Positions 43,254 to 55,138 of a stretch of 64,000 nt of DNA are shown piece after piece. Both the position numbers and the translations under genes were made by a program. The notes under the pieces were generated by a model, which worked only from the letters and a program-made list of their open reading frames with translations, did not search any database and was not told the origin of the DNA. Numbering within the stretch: the first letter of the stretch is position 1; each line of letters opens with the position of its first letter. The stretch covers positions 79,834-143,833 of the forward strand of contig JAQNDB010000097.1 in NCBI GenBank assembly GCA_029204045.2, given 5' to 3'. The stretch comes from Tillandsia leiboldiana (taxonomy: Eukaryota; Streptophyta; Magnoliopsida; Poales; Bromeliaceae).

Positions 43254-43900
43254 TTAAGTCCCTTGAAGCCCTCCTGGCACTGGGCCATCTAGACGTATCT
43301 CTCCCCCCTTTGGGTTAGCCGATTTGGGGAAGTGGCCTCCCATGAGGCATCTGTAGCGGTCTGCCCGTCCTAAGAAGCTTCGGATTTCCATCATCTCTGT
43401 TGGTCGAGCCCAGTTGATCCCTGATCCAATCCTCCTTGGATCCACTGCAATTCCAGACACCGAAACGATATGCCTCAAAAAGTCCCCCTTGACCTGGACC
43501 TGATGATAGCCCGACTGCAGGTCAATCTTTGAAAACACCGTCGCCCCCTGTAGTTGGTCGAAGAGGTCGTCGATTCTTGGCAGGGGGTACTTGTTCTTAA
43601 CGGTGACCTTATTTATCTCCCGGTAGTCGATGCACAACCGGAGACTTCCGTCCTTCTTCCTCACAACCAGGACGGGCGCGCCCCAGGGTGACGCGCTAGG
43701 TCTGATGAAGCCCTTATCCAAAAGGTCCTCCAATTGTGCCCTGAGTTCCTTCAACTCCGCGAAGGCCATCCTGTACGGTGCCTTGGTGATGGGTTTGGTG
43801 CCGGGAAGTAGTTCAATAGGGAAGTCGACTTCTCGTTCCGGCGGCGCTCCGGGGAGCTCTGCCGGAAATACATCCGGAAATTCCTTTACTACGGGACCGC
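43254..43900 (-). pseudogene. Element D protease-RT linker and RT with active site deleted
   Basis: The minus frame holds the ELPGAPPER...GTKPITKAPYRMAF linker, the LEDLLDKGFIRPSASPWGAP and KKDGSLRLCIDYREINK blocks and KIDLQSGYHQ. It then passes directly from QVQVKGDF into the HIVSVSGIAVDP block. The segment that should contain the catalytic F/YIDD aspartates is missing, so this RT cannot be active. Confidence 0.88.
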
Positions 43901-44092
43901 TGATCCTTATCTGGGGATCGGCCCTGAACTACCTATCGGCCCATTGGGTTCTCGGCTGCAAGGCATAGGGTGGAGCCTATTTATTCCTTGCATGGCCCTT
44001 AACGGGCCCCGAGTACACAGGGTTCTCCTATGCTTCGAAGCTCGCCCGCGCACATCGGCCGGGGGAGGCTTCGCCTAGTACTTAAGGATTCT

Positions 44093-44118
44093 AGAGAGAG
44101 AGAGCGAGAGAGAGAGTC
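44093..44118. repeat. (GA)n microsatellite
   Basis: Interrupted AG/GA dinucleotide run inside element D. Confidence 0.85.
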
Positions 44119-44134
44119 TAACAGGGGTAGCAGG

Positions 44135-44943
44135 TTAAGGTGTGACCGGTGCTCCTAATCTAAGAGGAAAAAGAGAAACCACAAATCTTACAAACTCCCT
44201 TTGATATTCCTTGACCGAGCGGTTCCCTTGTCTAATGTTCTTCAGGTCGTCTTCCAATTGCCGCTTGACGCTATCGGAGAAGAAAGCGCCAAAAAGTTCC
44301 TCTCTAAAGGCCGACCATGTCGGTAGCGGGTCGTTTGTAGATGGGTCCGGGCGTACCGTCTTCCACCAATGCGTGCATTCCCTTCGAGAAAGTGGACGGC
44401 TAGTGGAACCCGCTCGTGTTCCTCCATCAGTAGGTCCTCGAAGAGTTTTTCCATGGTATCTACCCATTTCTCGACGACCCATGGATCGGTCGTCTCTCCC
44501 TCAAAAGTGGGAGGGTCATGCTTCTTGAACCTAGTCAAATTCGTCCTGACCCTTTCTCGCGTCGTTTGTTGCTCCGTGATCCCTCCTACAGCGGCAGACC
44601 CCCCGAGAGTAGGGGTCGTTCCTGCCTCTCCTGCTGTCGCTCCCATCACGGGCCCCGTGGTCGTCGGAGTAGGTACATCCCTTGGGGATGGGGGCTGTTC
44701 CGTCGTCGTGCCACCCGTCCCTTGCGGTCCCGTAGTGGGTGCGGTGGCTTCGGGCGGAGGGGTCGGATCGCGCTCGGCTGGCGCGGTTGCCTGTTGCTGC
44801 GTCAGGTGACGAACCTGCTCCGTCAGCGTCGCTAATTGCCCGGCCATTTCCTGCAGTTGTTGTCGGAGGAGCTGGTTTTCTGCGGTGGTCGGGGTCACTC
44901 TGTCTGCGTCCGCATTCTCGGTGGACGATCTAGTCCGGGCCAT
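44135..44943 (-). pseudogene. Element D gag (frameshifted)
   Basis: Starts MARTRSSTENADADR on the minus strand, with a Gln/Leu-rich coiled-coil-like segment and a Pro/Thr-rich stretch. The conserved gag core follows (FKKHDPPTFEGETTDPW, EKWVDTMEKLFE). A frameshift near 44375-44390 moves the rest (TWSAFREELFGAFF, NIRQGNRSVKEYQREF) to another frame ending at 44135. No zinc knuckle follows. Confidence 0.82.
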
Positions 44944-45147
44944 CGTCCGCTATAGACAAAGAAACCACGTTAACCCTAAGGTTATAACCCTAACACCCTG
45001 TCTTACGATTACACCTACATTACGTTCCCCTTTTCCCCGTACTCTCACGTACTACGCACCTATACCTTGGTTATCTCATGTCTAATTTGCTTGTGGTACC
45101 CTACACTGTGGATGTGGATCACGTCTACTATGGTTATGGTTGTTTTT

Positions 45148-45158
45148 CTCTGATACCA
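45148..45158 (-). other. Primer-binding site of element D
   Basis: The minus strand reads TGGTATCAGAG, seven bases after the 5' LTR end; initiator tRNA-Met type. Confidence 0.87.
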
Positions 45159-45165
45159 TTTAATC

Positions 45166-48100
45166 TGTCACGCCCCCGGGGGTTTTTAGGTAAAGATAAG
45201 CGGAAATGTGCGTGTATAATTTGTTTTCCCTAATAAATAGGCATCAGCCTCGTCCCCGGTGCGTGTCAGACCGCCACATACACAAATTCACCCTGCCCAC
45301 GGACAGAGTCTCCTTTGTATATGCACGGCGTCTCATTTACAACATCAACATACAATCTTTAACCACACAGTCACAATTAACAAGTGCGAGAGTGTAAAAA
45401 CATTTAATCACATTAAGAGGAACCTACAAGTTTGTAAACGGTGTCCACTCGACACCCATTCCTTTAAAAACGTCTACACATTCACAGTAAGGCGGCTACA
45501 TCGTTTCGGAAAGGATAAATCCACAGGTTTTCAAAGCAGTGCCCACACGACACTTGGTTTTGGAAAACATTTTCGAAACCCCTTTTTTTTCGGTATAAAA
45601 CATGCCGCATATCAATCATCAAGGAACATTATAAAAATCACATCACAACCGTCTCTCAATCCAACATCCACAACATTCCACAATCAAGCAATTCAGAACT
45701 TAAACTTAGATAACAAGGGGAAGAGATAACTCAAGCAAGAAATAATGGAATAAACCTCATCCAGCTAATGTTCTTTAATCGCTGCCTCACCGTCGTCCCG
45801 ACTACTACACCTAGTTAAACCTGTCACGGAGTGGGTAAAGTCAGTGACAAACAAAGTAGATGTCTTAACGATTAACATAGATTCAAGAACAAACCGAAAT
45901 ACACCGGAACCTTTCGCTAAAACCCTGTCACCAAATAAGCTGGGCACCAACCCCAGAGTACCTGTCGGAGAGACGGAAGTCCCTCCTCGTGCACAACCCC
46001 ATTGATGCTTTTAACCCCTTCACGGAGCTAGTGCGGCCACCTTAGCTGTCGTGAAGAGGTCCTCACGGCTCCCACCCCTTTGTGAGGCACACGGGTCAAA
46101 AGAGACCACTTCTCCGGAAAAGTACACCCATGCGGAGGCCAATCCGCCTGTGTACGTGCAGCATCCCACCCCAATATTTGCCGGTGTCGGCGTGTATTGA
46201 GCACCGCGACCGCAGTCGCTACAATTATCATGTTAGAATGAAAAGAAACATTTAAGCGAAAGATTTAACATTCCATCTACTTTGTTAGACAATTTAACGA
46301 GCCTTTTTATGATGATAGATGCACTTACTGCACTTGTTGCACTTATAGCAAGGGTACCCACCTAGTTGAAGATATACGATCGCGCCCGCGACCCTCCTAA
46401 GCAAATCAGGACTCCTTTCTGCCTACTAAAATTTCCAAGAGCACAAATTAACACCTTACCCTAATCAGGTAAAAACCAGTGGTCCCAACCACTGTTACGT
46501 TAAACCCGCAAAACTGAAATCGTCGTGCCTAGGGGACCGCAACGTCGGTCAAAAACCCAACAAGTCAAGACCATCGAGTAAAACTAAAAACTCATATCAA
46601 ACTGGTAACATCAAAGACTAACAACAACCGGAACGCGATTATTTCGTCGCGAACTCCGTCGGAACCCAAAACCGCTAACGGAAAACCAGCAAAACCCAAT
46701 TCTCAACCGGCATCCCACTCGGGACGTCAATGGTTAGACCAAGAAGGCCCCGGCGGCGAAAATGATGAGAAAAGAGACCCGACGGCGCGCCCCCGACGAT
46801 TTCGTCGAGGCACGGAGCATCGGCGAAAATAGCACCCAACATGGCGAAACGGTGACCAAAAAGATCCCAGGTGGCCATGCCAAGAAAATCACAGAGATGG
46901 TGATCCCAACGGCGAAAACGACGCTCAAAATGGTGGAAAAACGGACCCAAACGGAGCCACCGAACTTTGGGCTGTCGGGTGGTGCACAGGGGCAACCGTG
47001 GACCGGGTCTGCGCATCGGGCGGCCGTGCGGCATGCGCCGGGTGTACGCAGGAGGCGTGCACCGCGCGTCTTGGGCCGGGCCGGTGCACGCGCGAGGCGT
47101 GCACCGGGTCTGCGCGTCGGGTGGCCGTGCGGCATGCGCCGGGTGCACGCATGAGGCGTGCACCGCGCGCCTTGGGCCGGGCCGGTGCACGAAACCGTGC
47201 GCCGGGTCTTGTGCTTCCGACGCTGCGGGCGTGCACCGGGTGCACGCCTGGACCCGTGGACCGCGCTGTACGGACAAGCACAGTAAACCCTAATTTCGCG
47301 GTTTTCTTCTCCGTTTTCGCTCCCGTGCGACTCCGGCGAAGACCCCGCGACCATGGTAACGACGGCGGCGGCCTCCCATTTAACAACGGCGGCGGCGGCC
47401 TCCCGTTAACCCACTATGTTCCAACGAAACATCCCCAAAAATTCCCGAATAAATACACGATAATTCTAATGACTAAACCAACGATCGACGGACAACCAAA
47501 ACGTCGATCGGAAGCCCGATAAAAAGAAACCGATTAAAAAAATCATCGATTAAACTCGATAAAAACCATCGATCACCCTCGATCAAGAACGAGAATAAAA
47601 CATGGATCAAAACCCGACGAAAATCCGCGATCGATGTACCAATTAAAACGACCTTACAAGAACACGGAAAACCCCCGATTAATTTGACAAACGTAACGAT
47701 GATCACTAACCTTAATTTATCGGAACTAAAGAACCGATCTTGGTCCTCGCGGCGTTGGAGATCCGGATCCGCTCCCCGTCGACGATCTCGTTCTCCGGTC
47801 TCCGGACGTCAATTGGGGCGATCGGGTTCCTCCGCTTTCTCTTTCTTTCCTTCTTTTCTCCTCCGGTTAGGGTTTCCTTTTTCTTTTCTCTCTTTTCCTA
47901 CTAGGGTTTCGTTGGGTTTTCGGTACGCACGAAAAAGGAGGATTTGAGATGGCGGTATTTTAAATTAGGGTTTTTTTTCCGCTTTCCGGTGACCGGGGTT
48001 TAAATATCCTCTTATTAATTTAATTTCCCCTTTTATTTTATTCTTTTATTTCCCTTTTATTATTCGTACGTAAAAAGGAAAAGTCCCGAATATTTGGATA

Positions 48101-48540
48101 TTTATCTTCTAACAATAAATATCTAATCCCACGAGATAAACCCCACCTTTTTAAATCCTAGTCACCGATTAATTAATTTCCTAATTAATTAATATAGGGA
48201 ATAAATTCCCAGATTTAATTTTACGTCATTGATTAATTAATTCCTTAATTAATTAATCACACGGAATATCCAAAATTCCTCAAAAAGCATGCCGGATATT
48301 TTACACGGATTTCGATGCACACCTTAAGTCACCGCGATCTTAGAAACTCCATTCTGGGAGATCCGTAAGTCGGATTTTGGATCCGATTGCACCGTCGCTC
48401 ATCGTTTTTCGAGCTCTATCGCCGAAAAATACCCGCACCGCATGTTAGTCAACTCTAAAGAGCCCGATATTTTAATTCTCTCTAACTTACACTTTATTAG
48501 CAGGAGGGTAAAATAATACTAGAAAAGTCGTATCATTACA
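45166..48540 (-). repeat. 5' LTR of element D
   Basis: Near-identical to 38798-42171; terminal hairpin 45271-45330, single GTTGGTG-loop hairpin 45940-45956. Apparent ORFs here duplicate those of the other LTR and are not genes. Confidence 0.93.
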
Positions 48541-49012
48541 ACCGTGGATATTGGGACGGTACCCACTGAGATCTGCCTTCTGCAGTAGATCTCACACCCG
48601 CTGCGGTGACAGGTTGAGGCAGCTGTTCCGGCTTGGTTCGCGCGGAGACAGCAGATCGAGGTGAGGACGCAGCCGATTAGTTCCTTACCAGCATTGAGAG
48701 TCTGAGGTAGATGTACCCGGTGTATTTTATGTTTCCACTTTTGTACTGGACATTCTGAGAGACTTGTGAGGATAGTATTTGTTTTATTCCTGTGAGATTT
48801 TGTACCTTGAGGATTTGTGTACTAGCGGAGATTTTACTTTTCCAGATATTCAGTTTTATTCTATAGCTTTTGGTTTTAGTTTCAGCTCTGATACATGTTT
48901 TTAGCTATAGATCTGACTTGCAGGGTAGACGCTTCGTATGTGCGGCAGTTTCCGTACAAATGGCGGATCTGTTGGCGAGCCCGGGTCGCAGTTTCGACCC
49001 CGGGACGTGGCA
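48541..49012 (+). repeat. LTR X, right end
   Basis: First five bases are the ACCGT duplication, then LTR X resumes and ends CCGGGACGTGGCA at 49012. A small terminal hairpin TGTGCGG / CCGTACA (one G-T pair) is at 48939-48958, followed by TGGCGGATCTGTTGGCGAGC as in LTR W. Confidence 0.75.
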
Positions 49013-49020
49013 GATTTAGG

Positions 49021-49032
49021 TGGTATCAGAGC
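49021..49032 (+). other. Primer-binding site of element X
   Basis: TGGTATCAGAGC eight bases after the end of LTR X. Confidence 0.85.
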
Positions 49033-49310
49033 CTAGGTGTATATGTCATTGTGGACTTAGAGACCCTAGGCTATTGGTTGGATAGTAGGATGTCTGTCGT
49101 GAGAGACGAGACTTTAGCAGGAGTCCTGATTGAGTTTGTACCTCCCCCAGAGGATTGGGGTGAGTGCTTTTACTTGTTATTTCTCTAAAGATAATTATGT
49201 TGGCTGCAGACAACATAATGCATTAGTATGGGTAACATGTTTTAGACTTTCGCATGATTGGGTCGAGAGAGTTTTTAGTCCTAATGTTTATTTTGTTGCA
49301 GTGGTTCCCG
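49033..49310 (+). other. Leader of element X
   Basis: Non-coding leader related to that of element Y. A T-rich stretch and TTGTTGCAG|TGG just before the gag start look like a splice acceptor. Confidence 0.45.
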
Positions 49311-50392
49311 ATGCCTCTGAGACGCCGTGCAGCGGCGAGGGCGTGTTTGACCATGGATGAGGAGTCGAACAGCAAGAGACTGAATGGACAGAGCTGTGTA
49401 AGGTCTAAGAGTTACGGGCCCAGGGAGCCCAAACATTGAGGCGATGCGGCGCCAGAAAGAGGACTTGGAGCGCGTGATGCACATGCTTGAGCTAAGGGCA
49501 TCTCCCGGGGTATCACCAGTAGTACTTCCGGCCGCGACATCGTCGATTTCGACCCTGATCGCACCACTGATGGTGCAGGAGCAGCGAGAGTTGCTGACCG
49601 GTGGTCGTACTTCATCCAGTTCCATCCCTTGCGGATTTCGGGACCGAGTTTGGAGCCTTAGGAGGCCGAGAACTGGATTGCTGCTTTGGAAAAAGTTATC
49701 TGAAGATTGTTCGCCCAGGAGAAGCATCAGGTGCACTTGGTTATGCACTTTGGATAGGGACGCCGAGAGTTAGTAGCGTCGAGTTTGTCCTGCTGGACCA
49801 CCGGGAGCGAGTTTCTGCGACGGCTGAGCAGTGTACCCCTGTCGTCCAGGAAGAGGATTAGAGGTTAATTATGTTTGAGAGCGGACTGCATCTGGATGGC
49901 TATCTCTTTGTGCATCCTCGACGAGTGCCGACCTTAGATGCAGCGATGGTGCATGCTCAGTGGATTGACCGAGGATCAGCGATCACTTCCAGGAAAGACG
50001 AAAAGCAAGGGAACAGCTTCAGTGAGAGACGTCTACCATCGTCGGATTTTGGGATAGTTGAGTGGATCGAGATTGCCATGATTCCAGTCTCAAGATCATG
50101 GGTCTCAGAGGAGATGAGTCCAGGAGGTTCTCGACAGTCGAGGCACCAGCAGTAGTGTCAGGACTTTTTCAGGCATAGTGTTCCTGATTGGTGCTCTTGG
50201 AATTGCCGCTTGCGATAGCACCCTCTACCCCTTTTGGATAAAGAGGTTCATCCGATGTACCGACAGACCGATGGAGCCGTCATGCCGAGGCAGTGAGAGC
50301 GATGACCACCAGCATCTATTCGTTGAGTTTGTGCAGCCGGCTGGAGAGCGCCAGGATAGTGGATCACATTTTACCAGGTGTGGTTTCCTAGG
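49311..50392 (+). pseudogene. Decayed gag of element X
   Basis: Starts MPLRRRAAARA, typical of Tekay gag N-termini, and soon stops. A coiled-coil-like piece in another frame (RRQKEDLERVMHMLELRA) follows at 49444, then pieces resembling the gag core near 49720-49770 (HQVHLVMHF-like). Stops and frameshifts throughout. Cut at 50392 by the C50 LTR. Confidence 0.65.
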
Positions 50393-50692
50393 TGTTGGTT
50401 TTTATGGATCCCCAAGGATCTAAATAGGTACTATCAAACAACTAGAGGGGGGGTGAATAGGTGTAATACTTATAAAACCAATCTCAGTGCAAAATAAAAA
50501 CCAATGCGGAAAATAAAAATAGCACACCGAGATATACGTGGAAACTCCAATCCAGGAGAAAAACCACGGGACCAACACGCAATAACAATCCACTAAGAAT
50601 AGAAGAATAACAAGGTGATTACCGACTCCACGGACTCAAACCCCTCCTTCAACTTCTCCGGACCTTGCGCACACCGATTGCACGTCCACTGC

Positions 50693-50799
50693 ACACGTTC
50701 GAATCCACGAACGCCACTCGAATCCACGAGCACACGTTTCGAATCCACGAAACGCCTTTAGCACACCGAATCCACGATGCCACGTCGAATCCACGACGC
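50693..50799 (-). repeat. TGGATT-loop hairpin array (C50), 5 units
   Basis: On the minus strand, stems around TGGATT: CGTCG/CGACG; a mismatched CATCG/CGGTG; CGTTTCG/CGAAACG; CTCG/CGAG; CGTTCG/CGAACG. The loop is the same as in element A but the stems are different. Confidence 0.85.
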
Positions 50800-51129
50800 A
50801 AACTCAGCCGGTAAGAATATTGGCTTCGATGTGTTTGGGTTATATGAATAATAGGATCTAAATAGGGGAAAAAACACCTAGAGGGGGGGTGAATAGGTGT
50901 AAACCATAAACACTCAAAAATCTTTGCGATATAAAAATCCAATGCGAAAAAATAAATAACACGCAGAGATTTTTTACGTGGAAAACTCCAAACCGGAGTA
51001 AAAAACCACGGGACCGATAACACGGTGAAATTCACTAGAATTAAACACGTACAAGGTGATATACCGTACTCACAGACGACTCAACCTTTTCCATACGCTC
51101 CTAGTTGATCTTCTCCGCTCGCTCCACGA

Positions 51130-51313
51130 CACTTCTCGAATCCACGATGTGCGTCCAACGCCGAATCCACGGCGTCCAACGTCGAGTCCACGACGTCCGA
51201 CCGAATCCACGGTCTTCACCCAGTAGCACGCTTCGAATCCACGAACGTACCTCGCTCCGAATCCACGAGAGCGGTTGCACCTTGAATCCACAAGGCCACG
51301 CGAGTCCACGTGC
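51130..51313 (-). repeat. TGGATT-loop hairpin array (solo LTR), 8 units
   Basis: Same order as in element A. Two loops read TGGACT. In unit 8 the outer stem changed from GCGC/GCGT to ACGC/GTGT, keeping pairing through G-T and A-T pairs; unit 4 rearranged to ACGTTCG / CGAA(G)CGT and still pairs; unit 1 lost pairing. Confidence 0.82.
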
Positions 51314-51608
51314 CGATTTTGGGGTAAATCGTTGTTTTTTGGGTGGTGATGATCCGCCGAATACTTAGATCAAAGATAGATAGGAAATACCATCTAAGTA
51401 TTCATTAGTTTGATTCAACTCAAAATGTGAGTATGAAAACCTAGAATCAAACTAATCAATATAGATGAAGAAACATAGAATTAATTTAGTAATTTCCTTT
51501 CTTCTCTATATGTGGATCTGAGGCCGTATAAGATGATATATGATTATGACGGCTATTTGGATTTACGGCCTCTTTTTGGACTAACCCTAGAAAAAGAATC
51601 ATAGGGTT

Positions 51609-51616
51609 TATTTATA
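51609..51616 (-). promoter_or_regulatory. TATA box of the solo A-type LTR
   Basis: TATAAATA on the minus strand, downstream of the palindrome array as in element A. Confidence 0.55.
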
Positions 51617-51684
51617 GGTTAGAAACCCTTGGAAGAAGATAAGGATCAAAAACTAACCTTTTCTGGAGTTTTTACATGACGACG

Positions 51685-51965
51685 ATCCGGATCGGAGATC
51701 GGCGATCCGGATTGCAGTAGCGAGAAAAACAGATTCCAGAAAAACGAAGGTTCGGGATCCGGATCGAAGTGCTTGATCCGGATCGTTCATACAGTTCACC
51801 AAACATCAACGTTCGGGATCCGGATTGCAGTAGCCTGATCCGGATCGTTCAAATAAAATGGTAAACTCAATGTTCGGGATCCGGATCAAGGGAAGCTACG
51901 ATCCGGATTGAACTGGTGTATGAACGAACCACCTTCGGGGTCCGGATTGAACAATCTGATCCGGA
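51685..51965 (-). repeat. U3 GATCCGGATC palindrome array (solo LTR)
   Basis: Repeated GATCCGGATC-type palindromes (several with one mismatch, such as ATCCGGATTG) followed by CCGAACG, in the same order as in element A. Confidence 0.8.
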
Positions 51966-52300
51966 TCTTGAACATGTCCCATGTCCAGTTTTTGATATTT
52001 ATGTAATAATTAATCCATCCAAGTGTTTCTACGCTATAAGAAGTATTCGGATCACCAAAGATATTAAGTTAAACATACCTAATCCTTTTGAATTCTTCTT
52101 TCTTGAGATTGAGTTATATGATCCAACTTCCTTTACCTTCAATCTTCAAGACTTAACCGAATTCACGAAATACGCCAACTCAAATTCCGTAACACGATGG
52201 TGATCCTTTGCTTAGATTCTCATTGAGGAACCGTAGAAGAAATCTCTAAGCAAAGATTAGATCAATTCGACAAAAGATATGTTCTTGAAAGAACCGTCGA

Positions 52301-52312
52301 ATCTCCCCCTTT
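52301..52312 (-). other. PPT of C50
   Basis: The minus strand reads AAAGGGGGAGAT, identical to the element A PPT. Confidence 0.7.
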
Positions 52313-53004
52313 GGCGGTTTCGTGACAAAACATAGATCCACTCAAGAAAATTCAAAAAGATATTTTTGTTGCTATCACCATACAACAAAAATTTACAATG
52401 GAGATCCAAAATAAAACACATGAGTTAAACTCCTAAAACAGACTCTAGACTTAGACATCTGTACTCTCTGCAAAAGAAATCGTTCTTGACAAAAGAAATC
52501 GTTAGATACCTCAAGAATTTTATATCATTCAAAAACCACCTACAGAGATGAAGTTTATACTCATTTATACTTACCATGACATTTATACATTCAGATATGT
52601 AAACTGATCATAGTTAAAACACCAACATATCTTCTATGCAATCAATCACCAAATGTCATGTTAGTGAACATCAACTTGTTAGTTATATTACATGCCCAAA
52701 TAGTTAGTCGAATAGTTAGTCGAGGCATGCACTCAAACACAAATGAAAACCGAAAGTTGAAGTTCTACTTACCTTTCAAGTTGAGGTTATACTTACCTCT
52801 ATAGTTTCATGTTTTCTCAGTAACCATTGTATCATAGTATCATTGTTTATACTTCTCTCTCCCCCTTTTTGTCACAAAAATTAGCCAAAAAAAATCAAAA
52901 TGGAGAGAATGGTTAACAGTTCAAGTTCCAAAAGTTTGAGAACAAAAACATAAAACTAAAACTTAAAGCCTGCACAAAAGAAAGTTAAAAAAAAAAATTC
53001 TGCA

Positions 53005-55101
53005 CAAGAGAATTATTAGACCAAATTAGTCCATTTAACCAATTTCCGTAGAATTTATGTGCTGATACGGCATGTTAACTATCACTATTAAATTATTCCA
53101 CTGATCATGTTCCAACAGCAATATTATCCCCATAATAACCCCAACATGCTATATCCACAAAATTAATCTCAGATGATAGGCTCACATTTATATTAGTCAC
53201 TCATGCATGATAATCAATCAATATGTTCAATAGTGGGGTTCTCTAATAAACTTAGTGAGCAAGTCAGAAGTAGAGGCATGCAACAACCACCCACCTCGAA
53301 AAGCGTGCACAGCCCCAAAAGAAACCTCCTTGCTGCCCGCAGCCCTCTAACACAGCAATCCACCAAAAACTGTGTCCCACTGCAGAGAACAATGCGCACA
53401 ATTAATCCCAAAACTGCACAAATACCTACTGTCCAAAATCAGCTCCAAAAATGGCTAAATATCACCTCTGTCCAGTCCTCAAAAAAATCCAGAAAATTCA
53501 CGGTCGCGTCCCTCGCGAAGAGTAGCCCCAAAAAGACTGTTTATACGCTCAGATCCGATACCTGTAGGCCAAGATAAAAATAAAACACCGTTGCATACTC
53601 AAAACCTTCCAATCAAAATTCCTGTAGCAACCTGTCCAAGAAAAGCTTAATTATCACCTTCGAAACAATTCCCAAAAATCCCAGAAAAATCCCCACAGTG
53701 TTCCTCGCGATGAGTAGATCAAAATCGAGTCCTGAAACGCCTTGATCCGATGCTCCTAGGCCAAGATATAAAATCGACAAGCCGGTGCTGTCCAGAATCC
53801 AACACAGAAAAATAGGGGTCAAAGATGCCTCGGGAAACGTGCCAAAAGTGCGAAATAGAGCGAAGCAGTCAACACGAAAATCGAAGCCTTACCTCTTAGG
53901 AACATGCTGTCGAAGAAATCGTCCAAAAACTCCTCCTGATTTGCTCACAGCGAAATTCCGACTGAACTGTGACGGTAATGGGCTGAAATGGGGGAAAAAC
54001 CGAGGCGAACTGTAAAATCCGGATCGCCGTTGTCGAGCTTCCGAAAAATCTGGAACTCCACCACGAGATGTAAAATCAACAAAGGAACAAACTTGCTTCA
54101 AGGCCCTCCCTCATGTTCTCTCTCTATCTCTCGGAAAAAGCAGAAAAAGGAGTGGAGGGGAGGCCTATTTATAGGCCCACAAAAACTTTTGCGAAAATGA
54201 CCACTGTGTCCCAGTTTCGGGCGCCCGAATCTTTCGGGCCTCGAAACCGGGCGCACACAGTAGCCCGGCCCAAACTCGGCCCACTCCGCACGGGATCCTG
54301 GTCGGACCGCGCGGCCGTCCGACCCGGCCCACGGTGCAACACGTGTCCCCCGCACAGGGGACAGCGCGCCCGGTGAACCGGGCGCGGCCACGTGCCCCCC
54401 ATGCGGGGCGGCGGGGTGGGTGGCGCCAGCCAGTGGCGTGGCGCCACATGGCACCCCCTTTCCCGTCCGACATGCCCGCCGGCACGCGCCTGCGCGCGTG
54501 CGCGTACGGCCGCAGGCGCGCGCCCGCGGGTGCACCGCGCGCACCTACGCCGTCCAACCCGGGGCCGCCACGTGGCGCGCCCCGGTGCACCGTGCGCCGC
54601 GCCTCTGCCCCCCGCCTGCCCGGCCTGCCCGCGGTGCCCGCGCTCGGTCCATGCGCCGCGCGCGCTGCACCGGGCCAACCGGCGCCAGCCACGTGGCCCG
54701 CCGGTCCACCGTGCACCGGCGGCCCACCTCCATGGACCGAGAGTCGTGCGCCGGCCCAATGACGGGCTGCCACGTGTCCTAGGCTGGTCCATGGCTCCCC
54801 CATGCACCGAAAAACACCAGAAACTTCCGGGTCTCCGTTTTTGGGCGTCCGGACTCAGAAAAATACAAGTAAATAGCCGCTTTTCAACGTTTTTCCACGC
54901 TGAATCCAAATACGGCCTCCATTTTGCCCAAAGCTCCTCCCAAAATTCGATGGGGGTACCCGAATACACTCGGAATCCATTCAATGCACTGAGTCCATTT
55001 CTTGAGCCCGATACACACTCAAACACTCCCAACTCCCAAGAAAGTCCTCCGGAAGCCACTGATCAAGCCATAAACCCCCAATAAAGATCCGGGTCATCAC
55101 A
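53005..55101 (-). repeat. 3' LTR of element Z (3'-truncated)
   Basis: Minus strand starts TGTGATGACCCGG at 55101 after a PPT (55102-55120) and hairpin (55121-55138). It is related to LTR W: both have the GTAAGGCTTCGATTTTCGTG block (53874-53893 here, 58965 in W). TATA box at 54166-54173 (minus). The region 54300-54760 is GC-rich GTGCACC-type sequence open in many frames. The LTR end is missing; it joins C50 at about 53003. Confidence 0.75.
54166..54173 (-). promoter_or_regulatory. TATA box of LTR Z
   Basis: The minus strand reads CCTATAAATAGGCC before a CT-rich start, parallel to LTR W at 58680. Confidence 0.5.
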
Positions 55102-55138
55102 TCCTCTCCCACTAAAAGAAAGTTTCGTCCTCGAAACT
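55102..55138 (-). other. PPT and PPT-proximal hairpin of element Z
   Basis: AGTTTCG / CGAAACT with an AGGA loop, then CTTTTAGTGGGAGAGGA leading into the LTR on the minus strand. Confidence 0.75.

Larger units (their letters stand above)
38798..48540 (-). mobile_element. Element D: complete non-autonomous Tekay-type element (9.7 kb)
   Basis: Two LTRs of 3,374 and 3,375 bp differ at only a small fraction of positions by eye. The exact 5-bp TSD ACCGT lies at 38793-38797 and 48541-48545. PBS and PPT are present. The 3.0-kb interior still shows gag, RT, integrase and chromo pieces in the right order, but each is frameshifted or has internal deletions, including loss of the RT active site. A recent insertion of a defective element. 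Confidence 0.93.
50832..52194 (-). mobile_element. Solo A-type LTR with TSD CGATG
   Basis: A full A-type LTR (1,363 bp; minus strand TGTTACGG... to ...CCCAAACA) with CGATG at 50827-50831 and 52195-52199. The uninterrupted target, CTTCGATGGTGATCC, survives in C61 at about 61603-61618. Holds an eight-unit TGGATT array (51130-51313), a TATA box (51609-51616, minus) and a palindrome array (51685-51965). Confidence 0.93.
50393..53003 (-). mobile_element. Element C50: 3' part of an A-related element
   Basis: Minus-strand LTR (50393-50831 plus 52200-52300), PPT (52301-52312) and 0.7 kb of 3' interior matching 10220-10919 of element A. The LTR contains a solo A-type LTR and has lost its U3: sequence jumps from GAACCGTCGA straight to the PPT, where sister LTR C61 has about 740 more bases. 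The 5' part of the element is missing; at about 53003 it abuts LTR Z. Confidence 0.72.

Noticed and set aside
54098..55084. Frames of 120-296 codons on both strands
   Set aside because: Very GC-rich, CACGTGG/GTGCACC-type LTR Z sequence; overlapping frames in both directions and low-complexity Ala/Arg/Pro composition.
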